A stretch of 64,000 bases of DNA from Methylobacterium soli (GTDB taxonomy: Bacteria > Pseudomonadota > Alphaproteobacteria > Rhizobiales > Beijerinckiaceae), in assembly GCF_008806385.1 (NCBI RefSeq), contig NZ_VZZK01000002.1:277335-341334 (forward strand), written 5' to 3'. Positions 28,496 to 37,990 of the stretch are shown here, in pieces. The position numbers and the translations under genes are program-made. The notes beneath the pieces are model-generated. The model was not told where the DNA came from. It did not search any database and saw only the letters and a list, made by a program, of their open reading frames with translations. The stretch's first letter is position 1. Every line of letters begins with the position of its first letter.

Positions 28496-29521
28496 TCAGG
28501 CCTTGCAGGCCAGGAACGCGCTGCGGATCGCCTCCGCGTCGAGGTTGCGGCCGATGAAGACGACGCGGGAGACGCGCTTCTCATCGGCGCCCCATTCGCC
28601 CTGGAGATCGCCGTCGAGGATCATGTGGACGCCCTGGAAGACGAAGCGCTTGGGCTCGTCCGGGAAGGCCACGATGCCCTTGCAGCGCAGGATGTCGGGA
28701 CCCTGGACCTGGGTCAGGTTCGAGATCCAGGGCATGAAGGCCTCTGGGTCGACCGGCCCGTCGAGGCTCGCCGAGACCGATTGCATGTCGGGGTCGTGGT
28801 GATGGTGGTGGCCCTCCTCCAGAAAATCGGGCTCCACGTCGAGGATGCGGCCGAGGTCGAAGGCGTTGCGCTCCAGCACCGCCTCGAGCGGGACGGCGCA
28901 GTTCTGGGTGCGATGCAACTTGGCGTAGGGGTTGATGCCCCGGATCTCGGCCTCGACCCGGTCGAGGTCGGCAGGCGCCACGAGGTCGGACTTGTTGAGC
29001 AGGATCACGTCCGCGAAGGCGATCTGGTTCTTGGCCTCGGGGGCGTCCTTGAGCCGGTCGGAGAGCCACTTGGCGTCCGCCACCGTCACCACCGCGTCGA
29101 GGCGGGCGGCATCGCCCACGTCCTGGTCGACGAAGAAGGTCTGGGCGACGGGGGCCGGGTCGGCGAGGCCCGTGGTCTCGACGATGATCGCGTCGAACTT
29201 GCCGCGCCGCTTCACGAGGCCGTCCATGATGCGGATCAGGTCGCCGCGCACGGTGCAGCAGACGCAGCCGTTGTTCATCTCGAACACTTCCTCGTCGGCG
29301 CCCACCACGAGGTCGTTGTCGATGCCGATCTCGCCGAACTCGTTGACGATCACCGCGTATCGCTTGCCGTGGTTCTCGGTGAGGATCCGGTTGAGGAGCG
29401 TCGTCTTGCCGGCCCCGAGATAGCCGGTCAGGACGGTGACGGGGATCTTGGCGTCGGACATGGCGCCTTCGGACGTGGCAGCTTCGGACATGGCAGCTTC
29501 GGACATGGCAGCTTCGGACAT
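28496..29521 (-). CDS. CobW/ZNG1-type metal-chaperone GTPase
   Basis: A 341-residue G3E GTPase. Walker A is [15 protein letters not shown] near residue 30, the metal-binding CxCC is [13 protein letters not shown] near residue 82, Walker B is in [11 protein letters not shown] and the guanine motif LLNKSDLV is near residue 177. [11 protein letters not shown] is a metal-binding His run and the CobW C-terminal domain starts near residue 245. These proteins deliver Zn or Co to client enzymes. A Zur-like box about 50 bases upstream favours zinc. The N-terminus is made of 15-bp repeats (MSEAA) with four in-frame ATGs at 29521, 29506, 29491 and 29461; GAAGGG before the first supports 29521. Confidence 0.88.
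   Translation of the reverse strand: MSEAAMSEAAMSEAATSEGAMSDAKIPVTVLTGYLGAGKTTLLNRILTENHGKRYAVIVNEFGEIGIDNDLVVGADEEVFEMNNGCVCCTVRGDLIRIMDGLVKRRGKFDAIIVETTGLADPAPVAQTFFVDQDVGDAARLDAVVTVADAKWLSDRLKDAPEAKNQIAFADVILLNKSDLVAPADLDRVEAEIRGINPYAKLHRTQNCAVPLEAVLERNAFDLGRILDVEPDFLEEGHHHHHDPDMQSVSASLDGPVDPEAFMPWISNLTQVQGPDILRCKGIVAFPDEPKRFVFQGVHMILDGDLQGEWGADEKRVSRVVFIGRNLDAEAIRSAFLACKA
29459..29521. repeat. 15-bp tandem repeats carrying start codons of the CobW-type gene
   Basis: Four units of CATGGCAGCTTCGGA or close variants (29459, 29474, 29489, 29504) and the start of a fifth. Read on the minus strand each codes MSEAA or a variant, so candidate ATGs repeat every 15 bases; the unit at 29474 has ACG instead of ATG. 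Confidence 0.92.
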
Positions 29522-29566
29522 GGCGGCCCTTCGGTACGGGTGCGGCAGGCGGACCATATAGGTCGG

Positions 29567-29583
29567 GTTGTTATATTGTGTCA
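29567..29583 (-). promoter_or_regulatory. candidate Zur box upstream of the CobW-type gene
   Basis: TTGTTATATTGTGTCAT in an otherwise GC-rich region. It matches the alphaproteobacterial Zur pattern TGTTATAATATAACA fully in the left arm and partly in the right arm. It is about 45 bases from the first ATG, a usual operator distance. Zur-controlled CobW genes are well known. Confidence 0.45.
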
Positions 29584-29932
29584 TCCGGCCGGGATGAAAG
29601 GCGCAACGCCGGCCGGCCGACCGCGACGGGACTGCCCTATGCCGCCGGCTTTGTGCCGCCGGCGCGCCTTCACACAACTGGCACATGGGCCGCTTATGGG
29701 TCCGCCATGGCCGGCCGGTTCCGAGTTGATCAATCTTTGATTGCACTTAGACAGGTCGGCCATCGTCGGTTGGTGCTGCGGCGCGGCAACGCGGGACCGC
29801 GAAATCCGGCCGGGCCCAGCCTCGGCTTGACGATGGGCCGGGGGCGGGACCATGCAGGCTGGATCGCCCCCGCGGACGCCGCCGACATCACGGTCGAGCG
29901 AGGTCGGATCGGCCGCCATCAAAAAGCACCAT

Positions 29933-29947
29933 GCACCGGTTCGGTGC
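29933..29947. promoter_or_regulatory. 6-3-6 palindrome before the RND efflux operon
   Basis: GCACCG-GTT-CGGTGC, perfect arms. It could be a repressor operator for the metal efflux genes; no regulator gene lies beside the operon. In GC-rich DNA such a palindrome can also occur by chance. Confidence 0.3.
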
Positions 29948-30024
29948 TGCCCGACGATCAGGCCCACCCGCTCGATTCGTGACCCCTGCCCGGCGCCCGG
30001 CGCCGGCCGAAGATCAAAGCCCCG

Positions 30025-31362
30025 ATGGACGCTCGCAATCCCCTCGACCCCACGTTGAGCGCCCCCGAGGCGAGCCGCCGGCGCGGGCGCCGCGCCGGCC
30101 TGCTGCCGGTCGCCCTCACGCTCTTTCTGGTGATCGCCGGGGTCGCGGCGGTCGCGGTCTATCCCGAGCCGGTGCGCCGGTTCGCCGAGCAGGCCATCGC
30201 GTATGGGCGCGGGCTGGTGCCGGGCGACGGCGCGGACGACGCGGTGGCGGAGACCGCCCGCGGCGAAACCCGCGAGCGGGTGTTCCGCCCGACGAAGGAG
30301 CAGCGCGCCGCCTTCGCGATCCGCCCCGTCGCCACGATGGTGTTCCGCCCCGAGGGCTCGGCCGAGGGGCGCATCGCCCTCAACGACGACGACAACGTGC
30401 CGGTGGTCTCGCCCTATTCCGGGCGCGTCACCAAGGTGTTGGCGCGGGCGGGCGACGACGTGAAGGCCGGCGACGTGCTGCTGACGCTGGAGGCAAGCGA
30501 CATGGTCCAGGCCCAGAGCGACTACCAGAGCGCCCTCAACACCATCGCCAAGGCCACCGCCCTGCTGAAGCTCGACCAGACCATCGCGGCCCGCCAGCAG
30601 GAGCTGTTCGCCGCCAAGGCCGTGGCGCTGAAGGATTACCAATCCGCCCAGAACGACGTCATCGCGGCGCAGAGCGACCTGCGGACCGCCGAGGCCAACC
30701 TCCAGGCGGTGAGGAACCGCCTGCGCCTCCTCGGCAAGACCGATGCGGAGATCGCGGCCTTCGAGAAGAGCGGCACGCTGAGCCCCGAGACGGAGATCCG
30801 CGCGCCCATCGCCGGCACCATCGTCCAGCGCAAGGTCGGCCTCGGCCAGTATCTCACCACGTCGAGCGACCCGGCCTTCGTCATCGGCGATCTCTCCACC
30901 GTCTGGCTCATCGCCAACGTGCGCGAGAGCGAGATCCCGAAGATCCGCCTCGGCCAGGAAGTCGAGGCCAGGGTCGCGGGCTTCGGCAGCCGGGTGTTTC
31001 GCGCCAAGGTCAATTACATGGCCGCGAGCCTCGATCCGGCGACGCGCCGCCTCGCGGTGCGCAGCGAGGTCGAGAACCCGGACCGGGCCCTCAAGCCCGA
31101 GATGTTCGCGAATTTCACGATCATCACCGGGCAGGACCAGCCCTCGCCCAGCGTGCCGCTGGCCGCCGTCGTCTACGAGGGAAGCAACGCCCATGTCTGG
31201 GTGTCGCGCCCCGACGGCGCCGTCGCGGCCCGCACGGTCAAGCTCGGTCTGATCAACGGCGACAACGCCCAGGTGGTCACGGGCCTGAGCCCCCAGGACG
31301 AGGTCGTCACCCGCGGCGCGCTCTTCATCGACCGTGCCGCGAGCGGCGACAAGGCCTCGTGA
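30025..31362 (+). CDS. RND efflux periplasmic adaptor (CusB/CzcB-like)
   Basis: A 445-residue membrane fusion protein. One membrane anchor lies near residues 26-46 (PVALTLFLVIAGVAAVAVY). Then come a barrel-sandwich half (VVSPYSGRVTKVLARAGDDVKAGDVLLTL in outline, near residue 130), an alpha-hairpin of about 110 residues with Gln/Ala heptads, the second lipoyl half TEIRAPIAGTIVQRKVGLGQYL, and beta-barrel segments. It bridges the pump and the outer-membrane channel. No His/Met-rich metal-binding N-terminus is seen, unlike classical CusB. The pump gene starts 14 bases after the stop. Confidence 0.87.
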   Translation: MDARNPLDPTLSAPEASRRRGRRAGLLPVALTLFLVIAGVAAVAVYPEPVRRFAEQAIAYGRGLVPGDGADDAVAETARGETRERVFRPTKEQRAAFAIRPVATMVFRPEGSAEGRIALNDDDNVPVVSPYSGRVTKVLARAGDDVKAGDVLLTLEASDMVQAQSDYQSALNTIAKATALLKLDQTIAARQQELFAAKAVALKDYQSAQNDVIAAQSDLRTAEANLQAVRNRLRLLGKTDAEIAAFEKSGTLSPETEIRAPIAGTIVQRKVGLGQYLTTSSDPAFVIGDLSTVWLIANVRESEIPKIRLGQEVEARVAGFGSRVFRAKVNYMAASLDPATRRLAVRSEVENPDRALKPEMFANFTIITGQDQPSPSVPLAAVVYEGSNAHVWVSRPDGAVAARTVKLGLINGDNAQVVTGLSPQDEVVTRGALFIDRAASGDKAS

Positions 31363-31375
31363 CGGGACGCCCGCG

Positions 31376-34300
31376 ATGAACGCCCTGATCGTCTTCTCGC
31401 TGCGCCAGCGCGTGCTGGTGTTCCTGATGTTCGTGGTGATGCTGGCGCTCGGCTATGCCAGCTACACGCAGCTCAACATCGAGGCCTATCCCGATCCCGT
31501 CCCGCCGCTGGTCGACGTGATCACGCAGAATCCGGGGCAATCGGCCGAGGAGATCGAGCGCTACATCACGATCCCGCTGGAGGTGGCGCTTGCCGGCATC
31601 CCGAACGCCACGGTGGTGCGCACCATCTCGCTGTTCGGCCTCTCCGACGTGAAGGTGCAATTCAACTACGTCTACACGTACCAGGAGGCGCTGCAGCGGG
31701 TGCTGAACCGGCTCTCGCAGCTGCCGCCCCTGCCGAACGGCGCCACGCCGCAGATCTCGCCGACGAGCCCGGTGGGCGAGATCATGCGCTACAAGCTCGT
31801 CGGCCCGAAGGGCTTCTCGTCCGCCGACATGAAGACCCTGCAGGATTGGGTGCTGCAGCGCCGCTTCAAGGCGATCCCCGGCGTCGTCGACGTCACGGCC
31901 TTCGGCGGCAAGGCCAAGGAATACGAGATCGCGGTCGACCTGAACCGGCTCCAGGCGCAGGGGCTGACCCTGGTCCAGCTCGTCAACGCCCTCAACAATT
32001 CGAGCATCAATGTCGGCGGCCAGACGCTCAATGTCGGCGAGCAATCGGCGGTGGTGCGCGGCGTCGGCCTGATCCGCGACATCGACGACATCAAGGACAC
32101 GCTGCTCACGCAGGTGAACGGCACCCCGGTGCTGGTGCGGGACGTCGCCGATGTCCGCGTCTCGAACGCGCCGCGCCTGGGCATCGTCGGGCACGACGAT
32201 CAGAACGACATCGTCGAGGGCATCGTGCTGATGAGCCGCGGCGGCCAGAGCCTGCCGACCTTGCGCCGGGTCGAGGCCGAGATCGAGAAGATCAACAGCT
32301 CGAACATCCTGCCGCCCGACGTCCGGATCGAGCGCATCTACGACCGCTCGAACCTGATCCACACCACCACCCACACGGTGATGCACAACCTCGTCTTCGG
32401 CGTGGTGCTGGTCTTCGTGGTGCAGTGGCTGTTCCTGGGGAGCCTGCGCAGCGCCATCATCGTGGCGGCCACGATCCCGTTCGCCCTCGGCTTCGCCATC
32501 CTGATCCTGGTGATGCGCGGCGATTCCGCGAACCTCCTGTCCCTCGGCGCCATCGATTTCGGGCTCATCGTCGACGCCACCGTGATCATGGTCGAGAACG
32601 TGTTCCGCCACCTCGCCGAGCCCGAGCAAGCGGAGGGCGAGCCGGCGCCGGGCGGATTGACCGGCCGCCTCGGCACCATCGCGATCGCGGGCGCCGAGGT
32701 GAACCGGGCGATCTTCTTCTCGGCCACGATCATCATCGTGGGCTTCCTGCCGCTCTTCACCATGACGGGCGTCGAGGGGCACATCTTCGGGCCGATGGCG
32801 AAGACCTACGCGTACGCGCTGCTCGGCGGCCTGCTCGCCACCTTCACGGTCTCGCCGGCCCTCTCGGCCCTGATCCTGCCCAAGCGCGTGGAGGAGCGCG
32901 ACACCCTCATCGTCAAGCTCCTGCGCTTCGGGCACGTGCTGATCCTGCGCTTCGGCCTGCGCAACAAGCTGCTCTCCCTCGGCGTCACCCTGGCGATCCT
33001 GCTGGTCGCCGGCCTGGCGGCCCGCGGCCTCGGCCTCGAATTCCTGCCCAAGCTCGAGGAGGGCAACCTCTACATCCGCGGCACCATGCCGGCCTCGATC
33101 TCGCTGGAGGCCGGCAACAGCTACGTGGAGCGCCTGCGCCGGATCGTCGGCGAGATCCCGGAGGTCGTGACCGTGATCTCGCACCAGGGCCGGCCGAGCG
33201 ACGGCACCGACGCGACGGGATTCTTCAACGTCGAGATCCTGGCGCCGCTCAAGCCCTTCGACACCTGGACGAAGGGCCTCGACAAGGAAACCCTGATCCG
33301 CAACCTGTCGAAGCGCCTCGACGCCGAGTTCCCCGGCATCGAGTTCAACTTCTCCCAGTATATCGAGGACAACGTGCAGGAGGCGGCCTCGGGGGTGAAG
33401 GGCGAGAACTCGGTCAAGATCTACGGCAACGACCTGAACACCATCACGAAAACCGCCGAGGCGGTGAAGGCGGTCCTGGCCACCGTGCCGGGCATCACCG
33501 ACCTGTCGGTCTTCACCTCCCTCGGGCAGCCGACGGTGCGGATCGACGTCGACCGGCGCAAGGCCGCCCGGTTCGGCCTCTCCATCGGGGACGTCAACAC
33601 CACCCTGCAGGCGGCCATCGGCGGCCAGATCGCGGGCGACCTCTACGAGTACGGCTCGGACCGGCACTTCCCCATGCGGGTGCGCCTCGCCCGCGAGTTC
33701 CGCCGCTCCCTGGAGACCATCCGCAACATCACGGTCGGGGCGACGAACCCGAATGGCGGCGTCGTGCAGGTGCCGCTCTCCGAGATCGCGACCGTCGAGC
33801 TCGTCTCCGGCGCGGCCTTCATCTACCGGGAGGACCAGGAGCGCTACATTCCGGTGAAGTTCTCGGTGCGCGGGCGCGACCTCGGCAGCACCGTCCTGGA
33901 GGCGCAACGCCGCGTCGCCGACTCGGTGCAGATGCCGGCGGGCTATCACTTCGAATGGGTCGGCCAGTTCACGAACCTGCAGGACGCGGTGCAGCGCCTG
34001 ACCATCGTGGTCCCGATCACGCTGGCGCTGATCGCCCTCCTGCTGTTCATCAACTTCTCCTCCGTCACCGACATGCTGCTCGGGCTCTCGGTGATTCCGA
34101 TGGCGATGATCGGCGGGATCTTCGCGCTCGCCCTCACGGGGACGCCGTTCTCGATCTCGGCCGCGATCGGCTTCATCGCGCTGTTCGGCATCTCCACCAT
34201 GGAAGGCGTGATCCTGCTCGCCTATTACAACCAGCTCATCGACGAGGGCTGGAACCGGGGCGAGGCGGTGTGGCATGCCGCCAACGTGCGGATGCGGCCC

Positions 34301-34522
34301 GTGATGATGACCTGCGTCGCCGCCTGCGTCGGCCTGCTGCCGGCCGCGGTCTCCACCGGCATCGGCTCGCAGGTGCAGAAGCCCCTGGCGCTGGTGGTGG
34401 TGGGCGGCATCCTGCTCGCCCCCAACCTGATCCTCGTGGTGGTGCCGATCCTGATCTCGCTGTTCTCCCGGCGCCGGCCGAACCCCGAAGCGAGGCCGGT
34501 CCAGCACCGGGCGGCGGCCTGA
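31376..34522 (+). CDS. RND efflux pump, heavy-metal (CzcA/CusA) branch
   Basis: A 1048-residue proton-driven pump with twelve membrane helices and two large periplasmic loops. N-terminal NIEAYPDPVPPLVDVITQNPG, the helix-4 motif GAIDFGLIVDATVIMVENVFR (outline), which has the DFG..VD...VEN pattern of the heavy-metal efflux class, and VPLSEIATVELVSG are typical. It takes ions or small compounds from the periplasm or inner membrane and passes them to the adaptor and channel. The substrate cannot be fixed: the acidic helix-4 motif supports divalent metals such as Co, Zn, Cd or Ni. Its stop overlaps an ATG (TGATG) in the frame of the channel gene. Confidence 0.9.
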   Translation: MNALIVFSLRQRVLVFLMFVVMLALGYASYTQLNIEAYPDPVPPLVDVITQNPGQSAEEIERYITIPLEVALAGIPNATVVRTISLFGLSDVKVQFNYVYTYQEALQRVLNRLSQLPPLPNGATPQISPTSPVGEIMRYKLVGPKGFSSADMKTLQDWVLQRRFKAIPGVVDVTAFGGKAKEYEIAVDLNRLQAQGLTLVQLVNALNNSSINVGGQTLNVGEQSAVVRGVGLIRDIDDIKDTLLTQVNGTPVLVRDVADVRVSNAPRLGIVGHDDQNDIVEGIVLMSRGGQSLPTLRRVEAEIEKINSSNILPPDVRIERIYDRSNLIHTTTHTVMHNLVFGVVLVFVVQWLFLGSLRSAIIVAATIPFALGFAILILVMRGDSANLLSLGAIDFGLIVDATVIMVENVFRHLAEPEQAEGEPAPGGLTGRLGTIAIAGAEVNRAIFFSATIIIVGFLPLFTMTGVEGHIFGPMAKTYAYALLGGLLATFTVSPALSALILPKRVEERDTLIVKLLRFGHVLILRFGLRNKLLSLGVTLAILLVAGLAARGLGLEFLPKLEEGNLYIRGTMPASISLEAGNSYVERLRRIVGEIPEVVTVISHQGRPSDGTDATGFFNVEILAPLKPFDTWTKGLDKETLIRNLSKRLDAEFPGIEFNFSQYIEDNVQEAASGVKGENSVKIYGNDLNTITKTAEAVKAVLATVPGITDLSVFTSLGQPTVRIDVDRRKAARFGLSIGDVNTTLQAAIGGQIAGDLYEYGSDRHFPMRVRLAREFRRSLETIRNITVGATNPNGGVVQVPLSEIATVELVSGAAFIYREDQERYIPVKFSVRGRDLGSTVLEAQRRVADSVQMPAGYHFEWVGQFTNLQDAVQRLTIVVPITLALIALLLFINFSSVTDMLLGLSVIPMAMIGGIFALALTGTPFSISAAIGFIALFGISTMEGVILLAYYNQLIDEGWNRGEAVWHAANVRMRPVMMTCVAACVGLLPAAVSTGIGSQVQKPLALVVVGGILLAPNLILVVVPILISLFSRRRPNPEARPVQHRAAA

Positions 34523-34644
34523 TGCCCGTGTTCCCGGAGCCACAGCCGCGCCCCGGCATCGCGCGGGCGCGACCTGCGGCGTTGACAGGAAACCGGCCGA
34601 CCGCCCTGTACTCGGGCGCGATTTCGCGCGGGTCCGGGGGCGGC

Positions 34645-36216
34645 ATGGCAGGGGCAGCCTCAGGCAATCGGCACGGGCGGCCGCCCGGCGGCCGCCCGCG
34701 CGCCGCGGCCGCGTGCCTGTCCGGACTGGCGCTCGCGCTCGGCCTGAACGCCTGCGCGGTGGGGCCGGATTACGTCGCCCCGCTCGACCCGCCGGTGACG
34801 CGCTACACCAAGGAGCGCCTGAAGAACCCGAGCGCGGCGGACGCGATCCGCACGACGCAGGGAGGCTCGGCCGACCAGAGCTTCGTGTCGGGCGCCGACA
34901 TCCCGGGCCAGTGGTGGACCCTGTTCCGCTCGAAGGCGCTCAACCGCCTCGTCGAGGAGGCGCTGGCCAACAACCCGACCCTGGAGGCCGCCCAGGCCAC
35001 CCTGCAGGTGGCGCGCCAGAACGTCGAGGCCCAGAAGGGAACCCTGTTCCCGACGGTCACGGCGAACCCGCAGGCCCAGGGCGCCAAGGCGCCGGGCCTC
35101 GACCTGCAATCGCCCCTGCAGAACCAGAACCGCTTTTTCTACAGCCTCTACACGCCGCAGCTCGCGATCTCGTTCAACCCGGACGTGTTCGGGGGCAACC
35201 GGCGCCAGATCGCGTCGTTGGAGGCCCAGGCCGAGAACCAGCGCTTCCAGCTCGAGGCCGCCTACCTGTCGCTCACCGCCAACGTGGTGGCGGCGGCGAT
35301 CCAGGAGGCGAGCCTGCGCGCCCAGATCGACGCCACGAAGCGGGTGATCCAGGCCCAGACCGAGGTGCTGCAGCTCTACAACAAGCAGCTCTCGCTGGGT
35401 CAGATCGCGGGCGCCGACGTGGTGCAGCAGCAGGCGGCCCTGTCGCTGTCGCAGCAATTGCTGCCGCCGCTGGAGCGCCAGCTCGCGCAGCAGCGCAACC
35501 TCCTGACGGCTCTGGCCGGGCGCCTGCCGAGCGAGGAGGTCGCCGAGACCTTCACGCTGGCGCAGCTCCACCTGCCGACGAAGCTGCCCGTGAGCCTGCC
35601 CTCGCGCCTCGTGCAGCAGCGCCCGGACGTGAAGGCCGCCGAGGCCCAGGTGCATCAGGCGAGCGCGGATGTGGGGGTCGCGGTGGCGAACCGCCTGCCG
35701 CAGTTCAACATCACGGCCACCGGGGGCGCGAGCGCCGTGCGGCTGGCGCAGCTCGCCAATCCGGGCGCCGCCTTCTTCTCGATCATCGGCCAGGCGACGC
35801 AGCCCCTCTTCGACGCCGGCACGCTCTATCGCCGCCAGCGCGCCAGCGAGGAGAACCTCGTGGGCGTCCAGGCGCAGTACCGCGCCACCGTCATCGGCGC
35901 CTTCCAGAACGTCGCCGACGCGCTGCGCGCCCTCCAATCCGACGCGCGGGCGGTGGCGGCCGCCTCGGCCGCCGAGAAGGCGACGGCGCAAAGCGTCGAG
36001 CTGATCCGCAAGCAATACACCGCCGGCTCGGTCAACGGCGCGGTGGTGCTGCTCGCCCAGCAGGGCTACCTGCAGGCCCTCGTGACCCAGGCCCAGGCCC
36101 GGGCCAACCAATATTCTGACACCGCGGCCCTGTTCCAGGCGCTGGGCGGCGGCTGGTGGAACCGCATGGACGTCGCCCCCAACCCGCCGGAGACGGACCC
36201 GGCCAAATTCCTGTAA
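34645..36216 (+). CDS. outer-membrane efflux lipoprotein (NodT/OprM family)
   Basis: A 523-residue outer-membrane factor. A lipoprotein signal ends in LALALGLNAC, where the Cys (residue 37) would be acylated, directly followed by AVGPDY, the usual NodT-family start. Two repeated halves contain the long helices of the periplasmic tunnel: NPTLEAAQATLQVARQNVEAQKG near residue 110 and RPDVKAAEAQVHQASADVGVAVANRLPQ near residue 335 (both in outline). It completes the tripartite exporter with the two genes upstream. ATG 34645 gives a normal signal peptide; ATG 34522 overlaps the pump stop and would add 41 residues. Confidence 0.87.
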   Translation: MAGAASGNRHGRPPGGRPRAAAACLSGLALALGLNACAVGPDYVAPLDPPVTRYTKERLKNPSAADAIRTTQGGSADQSFVSGADIPGQWWTLFRSKALNRLVEEALANNPTLEAAQATLQVARQNVEAQKGTLFPTVTANPQAQGAKAPGLDLQSPLQNQNRFFYSLYTPQLAISFNPDVFGGNRRQIASLEAQAENQRFQLEAAYLSLTANVVAAAIQEASLRAQIDATKRVIQAQTEVLQLYNKQLSLGQIAGADVVQQQAALSLSQQLLPPLERQLAQQRNLLTALAGRLPSEEVAETFTLAQLHLPTKLPVSLPSRLVQQRPDVKAAEAQVHQASADVGVAVANRLPQFNITATGGASAVRLAQLANPGAAFFSIIGQATQPLFDAGTLYRRQRASEENLVGVQAQYRATVIGAFQNVADALRALQSDARAVAAASAAEKATAQSVELIRKQYTAGSVNGAVVLLAQQGYLQALVTQAQARANQYSDTAALFQALGGGWWNRMDVAPNPPETDPAKFL

Positions 36217-36292
36217 GGCCGAGGTCCCGCAGGCCAAATTTTGGCACAACAGGTTCCTGCCCCCGAAGCCGGCCTCGGGGGCGTCGCGGCGC

Positions 36293-37990
36293 TCAGGCCG
36301 CCCGGACCGTGGCGAGGAAGCGCTGCACCTCGGCGCCGAGATGCTCGGACTGGCGCGACAATTCGGAGGCCGAGGCCAGGACCTGGGCGGCGGCAGCCCC
36401 CGTCTCCTCGGAGGCGCGCGCGACGCCCGCGATGTTGCGGGTGACCTCGCTGGTGCCGGCCGAGGCCTGGGAGACGTTGCGGACGATCTCCTGGGTCGCC
36501 GCACCCTGCTCCTCCACCGCCGCCGCGATCGTGGTCGCCACCGCGTTGATCTCGCGGATCCGGCCCGAGATCGTCCCGATCGCCGTGACCGCCTGACCGG
36601 TCGCACCCTGGATCTGGGTGATCTGGCCGGAGATCTCGTCGGTCGCCCGCGCCGTCTGGCTCGCCAGTTCCTTGACCTCGGCCGCCACCACGGCAAAGCC
36701 CCGTCCCGCCTCGCCGGCGCGCGCCGCCTCGATGGTGGCGTTGAGCGCCAGCAGGTTCGTCTGGTTCGCGATGTTCGAGATCAGCCCCACCATGTCGCCG
36801 ATCCGGGCGGAGGTCTGGCTGAGGGCGTTGACGAGGCCGGCGGTCTGGTCGGCCTCCGAGACGGCGCGCTGCGCGAGGCTCGCCGAGCCCGTCACCTGGC
36901 GCCCGATCTCCCCCACCGACGAGCCGAGTTCCTCGGCCGCCGCCGCCACGGTCTGGACATTGGCCCCGGCTTCCTCGGCGGCCGCCGCCACGGTGGTGGA
37001 CTGGCTCGCGGTCTCGGCGGCGGTCGCGGTCATCTGCTGGGCGGTGGCCTGGAGTTCGGTGGCGGAGGACGAGACCTGGCCGACGATGCCCCCGACGGCG
37101 CGCTCGAACCCGTCGGCGAGCTCCATCATGGCGCGGCGGCGTGCGGCAGAGGCGGCCATCTCGGCCTGCCGCTTGACCTCCGCATCCGTCAGCGCCTTGC
37201 GGGCGACCATGGCCTTGATGCCCGCCACCGCGCGCCCCACCGCCCCGATCTCGTCGCCGCGCTCGGCCTGGCGGATCTCGGCCTCGATCTCGCCCGCCTC
37301 CATCCGCTGCAGCACGTGAACCAGGCCGGCGAGCGGCCGGGTGATGCTGAGGATCACGATCGCGCCCGCGAGGGAAGCGGCGACGAGGAGGCCGGCGGAG
37401 CCGAGGCCGATCAGCATCCGGGTGCCCATCTCGGCTTCCTCGGTGGCGTGCACCTTCGCGGCCTCGAGCTCCCCAGCCAGGTTGGTGCTGCGGGCCCGCA
37501 GCCATGCGTTGAGCTTGGCGCGGGCGCTCGCCGTCTCCTCGCGCACGGCGCGATAGGCCTCCTGGGCCTTCTGATCCGCCGTGAAGGCACCGCTCCGGTT
37601 GAGGAGCGCGAAGAAGGCATCGAGGTTTCGACGCATGTCCTCGTTCAACGCGCGCCGCTCCGGCGAATCCGAGATGGCGATGAGCCGGTCGACATTCTCG
37701 CGCGCCTCCGTCATCGCGGCCAATTGGCGAGTCTTGTAGCCGCTCAGCATCTCCGGTCGGGTCTCGAGGAGGAGGTTGCGATCCATCAACGTGGCCTCGG
37801 TCAGCCCATCCTGGACCCGCGCCAGGAAGGTTTGCCGTGCCGCCTGCACATCCACGATGGCGCCCGTCCGCTGCGCGAGGCCGTGCATCACCGAGCGGGC
37901 ATAGACGATCAGTCCCGCGCCCATCGCGAGGGTCAGGAGGAAGGGCAAGGCGATCTTGATGATGAACGGGGTGTTGTTCAGGGTTCGCAT
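36293..37990 (-). CDS. methyl-accepting chemotaxis protein
   Basis: A 565-residue chemoreceptor. Helix 1 is at about residues 12-31 and a periplasmic four-helix-type sensor at 35-185 ([24 protein letters not shown] in outline). Helix 2 is near 193-214 with [21 protein letters not shown] as the start of HAMP. A cytoplasmic coiled coil follows with the kinase-contact tip [33 protein letters not shown] (outline) near residue 425. No CheB/CheR-docking pentapeptide is seen at the C-terminus (FLATVRAA). No other chemotaxis gene is nearby. A full CtrA-type site lies 55-69 bases upstream, which fits cell-cycle control of motility. Confidence 0.92.
   Translation of the reverse strand: MRTLNNTPFIIKIALPFLLTLAMGAGLIVYARSVMHGLAQRTGAIVDVQAARQTFLARVQDGLTEATLMDRNLLLETRPEMLSGYKTRQLAAMTEARENVDRLIAISDSPERRALNEDMRRNLDAFFALLNRSGAFTADQKAQEAYRAVREETASARAKLNAWLRARSTNLAGELEAAKVHATEEAEMGTRMLIGLGSAGLLVAASLAGAIVILSITRPLAGLVHVLQRMEAGEIEAEIRQAERGDEIGAVGRAVAGIKAMVARKALTDAEVKRQAEMAASAARRRAMMELADGFERAVGGIVGQVSSSATELQATAQQMTATAAETASQSTTVAAAAEEAGANVQTVAAAAEELGSSVGEIGRQVTGSASLAQRAVSEADQTAGLVNALSQTSARIGDMVGLISNIANQTNLLALNATIEAARAGEAGRGFAVVAAEVKELASQTARATDEISGQITQIQGATGQAVTAIGTISGRIREINAVATTIAAAVEEQGAATQEIVRNVSQASAGTSEVTRNIAGVARASEETGAAAAQVLASASELSRQSEHLGAEVQRFLATVRAA

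Larger units (their letters stand above)
29522..30024. other. divergent intergenic region, CobW-type gene to RND operon
   Basis: No credible gene is seen in these 503 bases, although frames are open. It holds a Zur-like box near 29567, the small palindrome CAATCTTTGATTG near 29730, and GCACCG-GTT-CGGTGC at 29933-29947, about 77 bases before the RND adaptor start, which could be an operator of the efflux operon. Confidence 0.5.

Noticed and set aside
29578..29982. 134-codon frame between the CobW-type gene and the RND operon
   Set aside because: It starts inside the probable Zur box, has mixed low-quality composition and no ribosome site.
31325..34543. 1072-codon open frame opposite the RND pump gene
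   Set aside because: The translation is His/Asp/Arg/Glu-rich and lacks any domain, while the + strand encodes a full 1048-residue pump.
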